Assembly: GCA_052169395.1 (NCBI GenBank)
Contig: JBQNCN010000002.1
Coordinates: forward strand, 124,001-188,000
Length of the DNA: 64,000 bases
From: Fimenecus sp052169395
Lineage (GTDB): Bacteria; Bacillota; Clostridia; Oscillospirales; Acutalibacteraceae
Direction of reading: 5' to 3'
Under the pieces are notes generated by a model. That model did no database searches and was not told the DNA's origin. It saw nothing but the letters and a program-made list of their open reading frames with translations. Shown piece after piece: positions 53,417-60,617 of this stretch (the stretch's first letter is position 1; each line of letters starts with the position of its first letter). The position numbers were made by a program, and so were the translations under genes.

Positions 53417-54514
53417 ATGGCGGATATCTTAGAATATAAATGTCCGAATTGCGGCGGTGCGATAACTTTTGACAGCGGACTTCAAAAGATGAAGTGTCCG
53501 TATTGCGAAGCCGAATTTGATATGGAGGACCTTCAGAAAAAAGACGAGGTGCTAAATGAAAACAATGATGATCTTCAGTGGAATATAAATGCGGGCACCG
53601 AATGGGCTGAGGGAGAAACCGACGGTCTTCGCAGTTATATATGCAAATCCTGTGGAGGTGAAATTGTAGGCGATGAAAACATGGCTGCAACCTCATGTCC
53701 TTATTGCGACAATCCCGTGGTTATGACAGGTCAGTTTTCGGGAATTCTTCGTCCGGATTATGTTTTGCCGTTTAAGCTTGACAAAAAAGCCGCAAAAGAG
53801 GGTCTTTCAAAACATCTTAAGGGAAAAGTCCTTTTACCCAAGGTTTTTAAAGATCAAAATCACATTGATGAAATAAAAGGTCTTTATGTTCCGTTTTGGC
53901 TTTTTGATGCCGATGTGGATGCGGATATAAATTATCGTGCAACAAAGCTGAGGCATTGGAGCGACTCAAAATATGACTATACGGAAACAAGTTTTTATGA
54001 TGTGCAAAGAGGAGGAACGGTTGCTTTTGATCACATTCCCGTGGACGGCTCCACAAAGATGGCGGATGATCTTATGGAATCGGTTGAACCTTTCAATTTT
54101 GCAGAGGCAACGGATTTTCAAACGGCTTATCTTGCAGGCTATCTTGCCGATAAATATGATGTTTCGGCGGAACAGAGCATAGACAGGGCGAACAGGCGTG
54201 TTAAAACCAGTACGGAACAGGTTTTTGCAAAAACTGTACAGGGTTACAGCTCCGTTACGGCATCATCAAGCAACATAAGACTTCAAAACGGCAAAGCCAA
54301 GTATGCGCTTTATCCTGTTTGGTTGCTCAACACCAGCTGGAACGGGAAGAAATATACTTTTGCGATGAACGGACAAACAGGCAAGTTTGTAGGCGATTTG
54401 CCGCTGGACAAGAAAAAAGCTACGGGACTTTTATTCGGTCTTGCCGTGGGACTTTCGGCGTTGTCCTATGGAATAATGCAACTTCTTTGGATGTTTGGCG
54501 TTATAGGAGGCTGA
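53417..54514 (+). CDS. Zinc-ribbon membrane protein (YdjG-like)
   Basis: A 365-residue protein with two zinc ribbons (YKCPNCGGAITFDSGLQKMKCPYCE; YICKSCGGEI...CPYCDNPV), a middle domain of about 200 residues beginning LRPDYVLPFKLDKKAA, and a C-terminal hydrophobic helix (about 333-360). This plan matches the YdjG-type 'TFIIB-like zinc ribbon' membrane proteins. It begins 8 nt after the preceding gene; the TPM gene follows 4 nt later. Confidence 0.8.
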   Translation: MADILEYKCPNCGGAITFDSGLQKMKCPYCEAEFDMEDLQKKDEVLNENNDDLQWNINAGTEWAEGETDGLRSYICKSCGGEIVGDENMAATSCPYCDNPVVMTGQFSGILRPDYVLPFKLDKKAAKEGLSKHLKGKVLLPKVFKDQNHIDEIKGLYVPFWLFDADVDADINYRATKLRHWSDSKYDYTETSFYDVQRGGTVAFDHIPVDGSTKMADDLMESVEPFNFAEATDFQTAYLAGYLADKYDVSAEQSIDRANRRVKTSTEQVFAKTVQGYSSVTASSSNIRLQNGKAKYALYPVWLLNTSWNGKKYTFAMNGQTGKFVGDLPLDKKKATGLLFGLAVGLSALSYGIMQLLWMFGVIGG

Positions 54515-54518
54515 GAAT

Positions 54519-55349
54519 ATGAAAAAAAGAATTTGTTCATTTGCGGCAGCTTTACTTTTAATTTTCACACTTGTTTTTTCCGCTTTTGCAGCGGGAACAA
54601 CCGTTACAAAGTCGTCTAAAATACCGTCAAAAAGACTTCTGCCGAGAGTTGTGGATAATGCGGGACTTTTATCCGAAAATGATAAAAAAGAACTTACAAA
54701 AAAATTGGATGAAATTGCGGAAAGGCAGCAGTTTGAAGTTGCCGTGGTTACCGTAAAAGAGCTTGAAGGAAAAACCCCTGAGGCATATGCGGATGATTTT
54801 TATGATTACAACGGCTACGGCTTCGGTGAAAACAAGGACGGTATGCTGCTGCTCATAAGCATGGCGGACAGAGACTGGCACATTACAACGACGGGTTACG
54901 GTGAAACCGTTCTTACCAAAGACGGTTTGAACTATATGAGTGAAAAGTTTAAACCTGCACTTTCAAGCGGTAATTATTACAAGGCGTTTACGCAGTATGC
55001 GGAACTTTGTGATAAATTTGTAACTCAGGCAAAAACAGGAAAACCGTATACAAGGAGAAATTTGCCTAAAAAACCTCTTCCCAATAATTATGCTTTAACT
55101 TCAGTTGCCGTCGGCATAGTCGCAGCGTTTCTTGTGGTTGGAGGCATGAAGAGAAAACTTAAATCCGTTCATTTAAAAGCGGAGGCAAACGATTATATAC
55201 GCCAGGGAAGTTTTAATCTTATGAGACAAAACGACCGTTTTCTTTATTCAACGGTAAGCAAAACGGAAAAGCCTAAAGATGACGATAACGGGTCGGGACA
55301 TTACGGCTCTTCAGGTACTCACCATGGAGGCGGAGGCGGAAAGTTTTAG
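54519..55349 (+). CDS. TPM-domain membrane protein (YgcG/Psb32-like)
   Basis: A 276-residue protein: a signal peptide (about 1-25), a TPM domain (about 47-180; VVDNAGLLSENDKKELTKKLDEIA, AVVTVKELEGKTPEAYADDFYDYNGYGFG, GMLLLISMADRDWHITTTGYG), a helix (about 193-211) and a short cytoplasmic tail ending in HHGGGGGKF. TPM proteins are phosphatase-like or photosystem-repair proteins in other organisms; the role here is unknown. It corresponds to ydjH in the Bacillus locus. Confidence 0.87.
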   Translation: MKKRICSFAAALLLIFTLVFSAFAAGTTVTKSSKIPSKRLLPRVVDNAGLLSENDKKELTKKLDEIAERQQFEVAVVTVKELEGKTPEAYADDFYDYNGYGFGENKDGMLLLISMADRDWHITTTGYGETVLTKDGLNYMSEKFKPALSSGNYYKAFTQYAELCDKFVTQAKTGKPYTRRNLPKKPLPNNYALTSVAVGIVAAFLVVGGMKRKLKSVHLKAEANDYIRQGSFNLMRQNDRFLYSTVSKTEKPKDDDNGSGHYGSSGTHHGGGGGKF

Positions 55350-55468
55350 CGGAGTCTTTATCTTATAATACGGTTTCAGTATTTACGGCATTGAAACGGC
55401 TGTTTTGCAGTGCTGTTTTACAAAGATGAATAAGCAGTTATTTATAATAAAATCGACAGGGGGAAATT

Positions 55469-55960
55469 TTGATTTCAAAAAGTTTCACTTTTTCATCACT
55501 ACCAAAAAATGTTTCGGAGATTTCCGCTCTTCCCGAAGCGGATTTGACAAGTCCTTTCAAGACGGCGGCACTCACCGTGCTTGCGTTGTGTGAATATGAG
55601 GAAAACAGAGAAACAAGCATTGATATGCTGAATTTTTTAAAGGGTCCGCAAGAGCTTTCAACTTATGAAAAGCAGTTTTTAAATGACAGAATGATGGGAA
55701 AGACCTATATTCCGTTTTCTTATATTGACGGTGCTTCTCCGCAAAATAATTATACGGTTTCAGCACCATATACGATAACGGTTTTTGACAATCCCTATTC
55801 CTATGATCAGGCAGGTTATGCAAAACTTTATATAAAATCGGGCGGAGCCGACAATGCAAGACCTCTTACGATTCGCCAAAAGGGCGATAAGTGGTATCTT
55901 TGGGAGCAATTTTTGATGGTTGGAATTCGTATTCCCGCAAAGGAAGATCCGTGGGCATAA
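55469..55960 (+). CDS. DUF6935-type small protein
   Basis: A 163-residue cytosolic protein matching the general pattern of DUF6935: LTSPFKTAALTVLALCEYEEN, MLNFLKGPQELSTYEKQFLNDRM, YTVSAPYTITVFDNPYSYDQAGYAKLYIKSGGADNARPL and a tryptophan-containing end. The start is TTG at 55469, 6 nt after GGGGG. No function is known; it belongs to the SPFH-to-TM2 group. Confidence 0.65.
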   Translation: MISKSFTFSSLPKNVSEISALPEADLTSPFKTAALTVLALCEYEENRETSIDMLNFLKGPQELSTYEKQFLNDRMMGKTYIPFSYIDGASPQNNYTVSAPYTITVFDNPYSYDQAGYAKLYIKSGGADNARPLTIRQKGDKWYLWEQFLMVGIRIPAKEDPWA

Positions 55961-56025
55961 AGAGGGTTTTACACTGTCAATTGTTCAAAAATAATTTGAA
56001 ATAAAATATTTATAAGGAGGATAAA

Positions 56026-56688
56026 ATGGAAAGTTTATCGGAGTTGGCAAAGGCCACAATGCCAAGGAGTTTTGAACTTCCAAGTGAAATGACGCTTGAA
56101 GAACTTTTCAACAAGCTTTCAGCACAGAAAATGGCGTTTCAGATGCCTTTTTCAATCAAAAAGGGAGTAACCGGAGAGCATATCGCTTTTGAAAAAGAAC
56201 CGAACTTAAAGGTTGCGCTTAATGTTTCGGTTAAGGGCAGAACGGTTAAGGTTACATCAATTACAAGTTCCGCCGGCGGCGGCGGAAGCATTTCTGTCGG
56301 AGGAGTCGGCATTCCCATGGGAGACGGCGCAAAATCTCAGATGGATATGCAGATGAAACAGGGCGGATATATCGACACCGTTACGGATACAATTAAAAAG
56401 ATTGTAAACGGTGAAAGCGTTCAGGCTTATACACAGCCCGTGCAGACAAGCGTTGAAACACCTGCCGCAGCAGACGGAAAATCAGATAAAAGCTGGTTAA
56501 CGGTACTTCTTTTGATTCTTTTTGCCGGCGGTGTGGGTGCTCATCATTTTTATGTCGGAAATACGGGGAAGGGAGTTTTATATTTCTTTACCGCAGGACT
56601 TTTAGGCATAGGAACAATTGTTGATTTAATCAAGCTTCTTACAGGGAAATTTACCGATAAAAACGGTAATATCATATCAAAAGACTGA
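56026..56688 (+). CDS. TM2-domain protein
   Basis: A 220-residue protein with a DUF-like N-terminal domain of about 90 residues (MTLEELFNKLSAQKMAFQMPFSIKKG), a Gly/Ser stretch, a flexible part (TQPVQTSVETPAAADGKSDK) and a C-terminal TM2 domain (ILFAGGVGAHHFYVGNTGKG...GIGTIVDLIKLL). SD AGGAGG precedes the ATG. It is the last gene of the membrane-stress-like group. Confidence 0.85.
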   Translation: MESLSELAKATMPRSFELPSEMTLEELFNKLSAQKMAFQMPFSIKKGVTGEHIAFEKEPNLKVALNVSVKGRTVKVTSITSSAGGGGSISVGGVGIPMGDGAKSQMDMQMKQGGYIDTVTDTIKKIVNGESVQAYTQPVQTSVETPAAADGKSDKSWLTVLLLILFAGGVGAHHFYVGNTGKGVLYFFTAGLLGIGTIVDLIKLLTGKFTDKNGNIISKD

Positions 56689-56714
56689 GTCCGTAAAACA
56701 TAGTTTTACTCCTA

Positions 56715-56758
56715 AAAATCAATATCGGGAAAGTGAAAGCTTTCCCGATATTGATTTT
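56715..56758 (+). terminator. Terminator of the SPFH-TM2 group
   Basis: Perfect 19-bp stem AAAATCAATATCGGGAAAG and its complement, loop TGAAAG; few Ts follow. Confidence 0.85.
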
Positions 56759-56857
56759 CATTTAAAAATAAGGTTTGTAAAATTGCAGCGATTTATGTAT
56801 GAGCGGCACATATGAAGTATGCCTTTATATAAATTATAATATTTTAATTTATTTTTA

Positions 56858-56895
56858 TACCGTCTTGATACCGTCTTGAATGACGGTATTTTTTA
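56858..56895 (+). terminator. Terminator with duplicated 5' arm
   Basis: 8-bp stem ATACCGTC/GACGGTAT, loop TTGAAT, then a T-run. The 11-mer TACCGTCTTGA occurs twice in tandem (56858 and 56869). Only one copy can pair at a time. Confidence 0.8.
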
Positions 56896-57017
56896 TTTTC
56901 GGCAACATTTTTGCATTGAAACGGGGATAATTCTACTCAAAAATATAAAAATGCAAATAAAATGTTGACAAAATGCAAAATAAAAGCTATATAGAGCTTG
57001 AAAGGACGGGAGGGAAT

Positions 57018-57239
57018 ATGAATTTTAAAATACAGATTGACGATTTGCGAAGTGATTTTGAAAGAACAAAGCTGCAAATTGAGAAACGCAGACAAATGAT
57101 AAAGGATAAGCACGGTACGGAGCGACTGACGCTCGACAGAGAAATTACGGTACTTAAAGCGATGGCGGCTGAAATAACCTCAAGGCTTTTTGAGCTTGTA
57201 AAAAGGCAGGAATTTGAACAAAGGAAAAGGTGCGAATGA
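57018..57239 (+). CDS. Small coiled-coil protein of prophage remnant
   Basis: A 73-residue charged helical protein (MNFKIQIDDLRSDFERTKLQIEKRR). The start is set by SD GGGAGGG; an ATG 15 codons earlier has none. It overlaps the terminase small subunit gene by 4 nt, the way small phage genes lie next to terS. Function unknown. Confidence 0.65.
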   Translation: MNFKIQIDDLRSDFERTKLQIEKRRQMIKDKHGTERLTLDREITVLKAMAAEITSRLFELVKRQEFEQRKRCE

Positions 57240-57688
57240 AAGGGAAAATAAGCAAGAAAGACAGAATTTTAATTTTTGAACTGTTGCGTTCAAGAAATAT
57301 TTTTGAGGCGTGCAAAAGGGCCGGCATAGAAATTTCAACGGCATTTAAAATGCTTGGAGACAAGCAAGTTAAGAAAGAGATGAAGGAACTTGACGGAGAG
57401 CTTTCACCACTGAAAAATGAGGCGCTTGAAGGTTACAGAAAAATCGCTTTTGGAAATGCCAATGAGGCGATAAGGCTGATTTTCAATGAAGAACCGACAA
57501 AAATCGACCTTGAAAATCTTGAACTCTTCAATGTTTCGGAAATTAAAAGACCTAAGGGCGGCGGTCTTGAAATCAAATTTTTTGACAAGCTGAAGGCTCT
57601 GGAAAAAATATCTCAGCTTACACCTGAAAGCGATGAAAAGAGCGGAGCGGAGTTGTTTTTGGAAAAACTTGCAGAAACGGAAGAATAA
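57236..57688 (+). CDS. Phage terminase small subunit-like
   Basis: A 150-residue protein. The start ATG at 57236 forms ATGA with the upstream stop; a GTG two codons earlier is possible. The N-terminal HTH (ILIFELLRSRNIFEACKRAGIEISTAFKML) and the DELAL-like acidic C-terminal part fit the TerS family, which selects phage DNA for packaging. The neighbouring TerL fragment supports the call. Confidence 0.75.
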   Translation: MKGKISKKDRILIFELLRSRNIFEACKRAGIEISTAFKMLGDKQVKKEMKELDGELSPLKNEALEGYRKIAFGNANEAIRLIFNEEPTKIDLENLELFNVSEIKRPKGGGLEIKFFDKLKALEKISQLTPESDEKSGAELFLEKLAETEE

Positions 57689-57934
57689 CGGTTAAGCGTA
57701 AAATTGCAATAATAAATTGCATTATAAATACAAATAAAAAGCAAAATAGGCTTTAAAACGTTTTAACCATGAAAATAAATTGCATAGTAAATATTTGATG
57801 AATTTAAACCGTTCACTTGGAAAACTCTTAAAAATTTCAGATATGATTTTATGATTTTATGAGTTTTTATTTGCGGAGGAGGGACGGCGTAGTGATTTCA
57901 AATTAAAAATATAAAAACTGAGGGCGATGATTTA

Positions 57935-58858
57935 TTGAGGCTTGCGGAATTTAAGAGTTTTTCAGTGCAACAGAAAAGACTTTTAACTTTTTGGAAAAAT
58001 GAAAATTTTGACGGTGTGATTGCGGACGGAGCGGTAAGATCCGGCAAGACTGTTTGCGGAATAGTATCTTTTGTGTTGTGGGCGTTTTCGGCATTTTCGG
58101 AAAAAAGCTTTGCCATATGCGGCAAGAGCGTTTCGGCGGTGCGCAGAAATGTGATAAATGAGGCGCTTTCAAAGGGCGATGCCCTCGGAAAGTGTGAGGC
58201 GTTTTGTAAAGTTTTAAAGGAAAACGGTGTGGCATACGGTGTTTATGCCTCGGAAAGCGAATTCAAAACAAGACTCAGGGGGCTTTCAGCCGACATTCCG
58301 TGCTGGATAGCGCACTATGGAGTAAAGCGTCAGGAACTTCCGTGTTATATGTGGCAAAGTTCTTCGGAGGGAAAGATTGACGGAGTGTCGGGAAGGTGTG
58401 ATACCGATGTGCTTTACGGTGAATATATACCTTATCAAAATCACTGTAAAAAACCGACAACGGAGCTTTCATCGGAAACCATATATAAATTGGGTCAGCG
58501 TGTGAGGTTTTCCACTTGTTATAAAAGCTCTACGGATGATATATCAAAAGCGATATCCGCCAAAAATATGCTCAAGGATAACGGAGTAATCACAAAAATC
58601 TATGCGGGAAGAAAAAATCCGTATCTTCTTGACGGAGATTTATGTTTTGTAAACGACGGAGATATAAGGGAAGTGCTTTCGTCACCTTTCTCAGCCAAAG
58701 AGTCTTTAAGAAATACACAGTTTTATATTGTGCAAAGAGGCGACAATTTGACAAAAATTGCAAGGCTTTTCGGTGTGAGAGTTAAAGAGCTTGTGAGGCT
58801 CAACGATATTAAAAATCCCGATTTGATTTTTCCGGGACAAAGGCTGAAAATAAGATGA
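57935..58858 (+). pseudogene. Terminase large subunit start fused in frame to GH25 lysozyme/LysM end
   Basis: A 307-residue open frame from a TTG start. About residues 1-86 match TerL ATPase N-termini (FSVQQKRLLTFWKNENFDGVIADGAVRSGKT is the adenine-binding and Walker A block). From about residue 87 (CEAFCKVLKENGVAYGVYAS) it reads as the C-terminal half of a GH25 muramidase (DIPCWIAHYGV, MWQSSSEGKIDGVSGRCDTDV). A linker then leads to one LysM repeat (VQRGDNLTKIARLFGVRVKELVRLND...PGQRLKIR). The first half of the GH25 barrel, with its active site, is missing. The simplest reading is a deletion joining terL to the endolysin gene. The frame stayed open by chance or selection. Confidence 0.8.
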
Positions 58859-58900
58859 TTTTATGAGTTGCAATTTTTAAACACATTTTATTACAATCAG

Positions 58901-58931
58901 TTTACAATTTATTTTTTATATATGTTATAAT
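58901..58931 (+). promoter_or_regulatory. Extended -10 promoter of the NifX-like gene
   Basis: TGT-TATAAT (58926-58931) with TTTACA 19 nt upstream (long spacer). Confidence 0.5.
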
Positions 58932-58959
58932 AAAACAAATACTGTAACGGAGGAAAGAA

Positions 58960-59316
58960 ATGAAGATTGCTGCAGCATATGACAACGGACAAATTTTTCA
59001 ACATTTCGGCAAAACGGAGTTTTTTAAGTTTTATGAGGTTGAAAACGGTGAAATAACAGATTCTCAGGTGGTTTCCACAGGCGGCGCTTCTCACGGAGCC
59101 ATAGCGGATTTCTTAAAGCAAAACGGAGCGGAAAAGCTTATTTGCGGAGGTCTTGGAGAGGGTGCACAGGAAAAACTCCGCCAAAACGGAATTGTATTTT
59201 TTGCGGGTGTTTCAGGAGATGCGGACAATGCGGTTTCAAAGCTTTTGAAAAATAAGCTTGAGTTTTCATTGAAACCTAAATGTGAAAGCGGTGGATGTTC
59301 ACACCATAAGCAATAA
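58960..59316 (+). CDS. NifX/NifB C-terminal-like dinitrogenase cofactor-binding protein
   Basis: A 118-residue protein with the NifX/NafY/NifB-C fold (KIAAAYDNGQIFQHFGKTEFFKFY, GAEKLICGGLGEGAQEKL, GVSGDADNAVSKLL), followed by a Cys/His tail CESGGCSHHKQ. Family members in non-diazotrophs are thought to bind Fe-S or Mo clusters. The HH/CC tail suggests metal binding. No nif genes are present. SD GGAGG. Confidence 0.88.
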   Translation: MKIAAAYDNGQIFQHFGKTEFFKFYEVENGEITDSQVVSTGGASHGAIADFLKQNGAEKLICGGLGEGAQEKLRQNGIVFFAGVSGDADNAVSKLLKNKLEFSLKPKCESGGCSHHKQ

Positions 59317-59319
59317 GAT

Positions 59320-59360
59320 AAAAAGCGCTGAAGACAAAACTTCAACGCTTTTGTTTTTTA
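59320..59360 (+). terminator. Terminator of the NifX-like gene
   Basis: 12-bp interrupted stem AAAAGCG.TGAAG / CTTCA.CGCTTTT, loop ACAAAA, then a T-run; it may also end the leftward glycosylase. Confidence 0.8.
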
Positions 59361-59412
59361 TTGTTTGTTGAGGGTTAATGTTGTAAACTATCAGGTTTTG
59401 TGTTTTTATAAG

Positions 59413-60225
59413 CTATCCCTTTAAATTTCTTTCATAGTGAAAAAGATATTGCTGGGCTATGCCCGAAACACCGCTTATGCAGTCGGGAAGTCCGTTAGGA
59501 TAGTATTTTTCAAGGATTTTCTTAACCCATACATCCTTAGGAAAGGCGTCGGTTTTGTGAAAACCGTAAAGCAGAGTGCAGTCGGCGACCTTGGGACCCA
59601 CACCCTTTATTTTCATAAGGAGATTCCGTGCATCGTCAAGCTTCGCTTTTTTTATCTCATTAAAATCAATTTCTCCGCAGGAGCATTTTTGAGCCGCATC
59701 AATTATATATTTTGCTCGAAAGCCGGCTCTGAGAGGTGATAAATCTTCTGGATTTAAAGCGGCAAGGTCATATGCTTTGGGGAAAGCGTAAAAGCCGTTT
59801 TCAATTTTCAGTCCGAAGCCTTCACGCAGTCTTTTAATTATTCCCTTTATTCTCGGAATATTGTTGTTTTGAGAAATTATAAAACTTATGAGAGCCTCAA
59901 AAGGATCCTGTTTTAAAATTCTTATACCGGGAAAAGCCTCTACGGCTTTTTTTATCGTTTTATCTTCTGAAATTTTTTTGCAGATTTTTTCATAATCCGT
60001 AAATGCGTCAAGATAATTTAAAAATATTTTGATTTCAGACTCTGAATTTTCTTGAAAGATAAGAAAATTCGACTCCTGTTTTACCCGTATAATACTTTTT
60101 CCTATTACTCCGCACATAAAGCCGCTTTCATTTTCCTCCCATGAAAAAGCCTGACCGCAATCAAGTGTAAGCTTTAAATTAAGCGGTATGGGAGCGGGAA
60201 TTTTTATAAGCGTTTCAGAATTCAT
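59413..60225 (-). CDS. OGG1/AlkA-type DNA glycosylase
   Basis: A 270-residue HhH-GPD glycosylase. LNLKLTLDCGQAFSWEENESG is the usual N-terminal OGG domain. PFEALISFIISQNNNIPRIKGII is the helical core, and MKIKGVGPKVADCTLLYGFHKTDAFPKDVWVKKIL gives the hairpin-helix-hairpin with catalytic Lys (VGPKVADC) and Asp (PKDVW). The Lys indicates a bifunctional 8-oxoguanine glycosylase/lyase rather than AlkA. It ends near the bidirectional terminator. The 390-nt spacer upstream holds the second DnaA-box-like cluster. Confidence 0.88.
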   Translation of the reverse strand: MNSETLIKIPAPIPLNLKLTLDCGQAFSWEENESGFMCGVIGKSIIRVKQESNFLIFQENSESEIKIFLNYLDAFTDYEKICKKISEDKTIKKAVEAFPGIRILKQDPFEALISFIISQNNNIPRIKGIIKRLREGFGLKIENGFYAFPKAYDLAALNPEDLSPLRAGFRAKYIIDAAQKCSCGEIDFNEIKKAKLDDARNLLMKIKGVGPKVADCTLLYGFHKTDAFPKDVWVKKILEKYYPNGLPDCISGVSGIAQQYLFHYERNLKG

Positions 60226-60416
60226 AATTATCCTTCATAAGCTGTGATTTTTGATATATAAATTTTGCAATCGGATTTTTAATCTATGTACAAATCAAAA
60301 TTATTTTTGCAAAAGGATTGAAAAAGCTTTTGTCAATAGTTAATTTAATTTTTGATGTAGAAATTTAAGCAACAAGTTTTATATACTTTTTGTATATTTA
60401 CTTTCACGCTTGAAAT

Positions 60417-60504
60417 TGTTCAAAACAGTGTTCAAACTGTTTAAAAGCATTCAAAAATAGACGAATTCATAGCTTTTTTCAAGTTTTGAACATAATGTTT
60501 AAAG
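60417..60504. promoter_or_regulatory. Second cluster of DnaA-box-like sequences
   Basis: Within 88 nt: TGTTCAAAA (60417, minus), TGTTCAAAC (60429, minus), TGTTTAAAA (60438, minus), TTTTGAACA (60484, plus) and TGTTTAAAG (60496, minus). These are the same words as in the dnaA-dnaN spacer, mostly in reverse. The surrounding spacer (60226-60617) is AT-rich and without genes. Confidence 0.55.
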
Positions 60505-60617
60505 CTTTTTTGAAAATTATATTTTCTACAAAAAGTTAAAAAGTTTTTACAAAATATACTAAAAGGATTGACTTTAAGTTCTTTTTTAACTAAAAACTTT
60601 GTACAAATTGACGATTG

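Larger units (their letters stand above)
57018..58858 (+). mobile_element. Collapsed prophage remnant
   Basis: Three phage-type genes in a row: a small helical protein, a terminase small subunit, and a TerL start fused to an endolysin end. Everything normally between (portal, head, tail) is gone. There is no integrase, and no attachment repeats were found by eye. The gap 57689-57934 is AT-rich and holds no other frame. Confidence 0.75.

Noticed and set aside
54650..54658. Second canonical DnaA box TGTGGATAA
   Set aside because: It lies in the TPM gene as part of VVDNAG and stands alone.
55982..55990. Isolated TGTTCAAAA
   Set aside because: A single copy in AT-rich DNA is expected by chance; not called a DnaA-type site.
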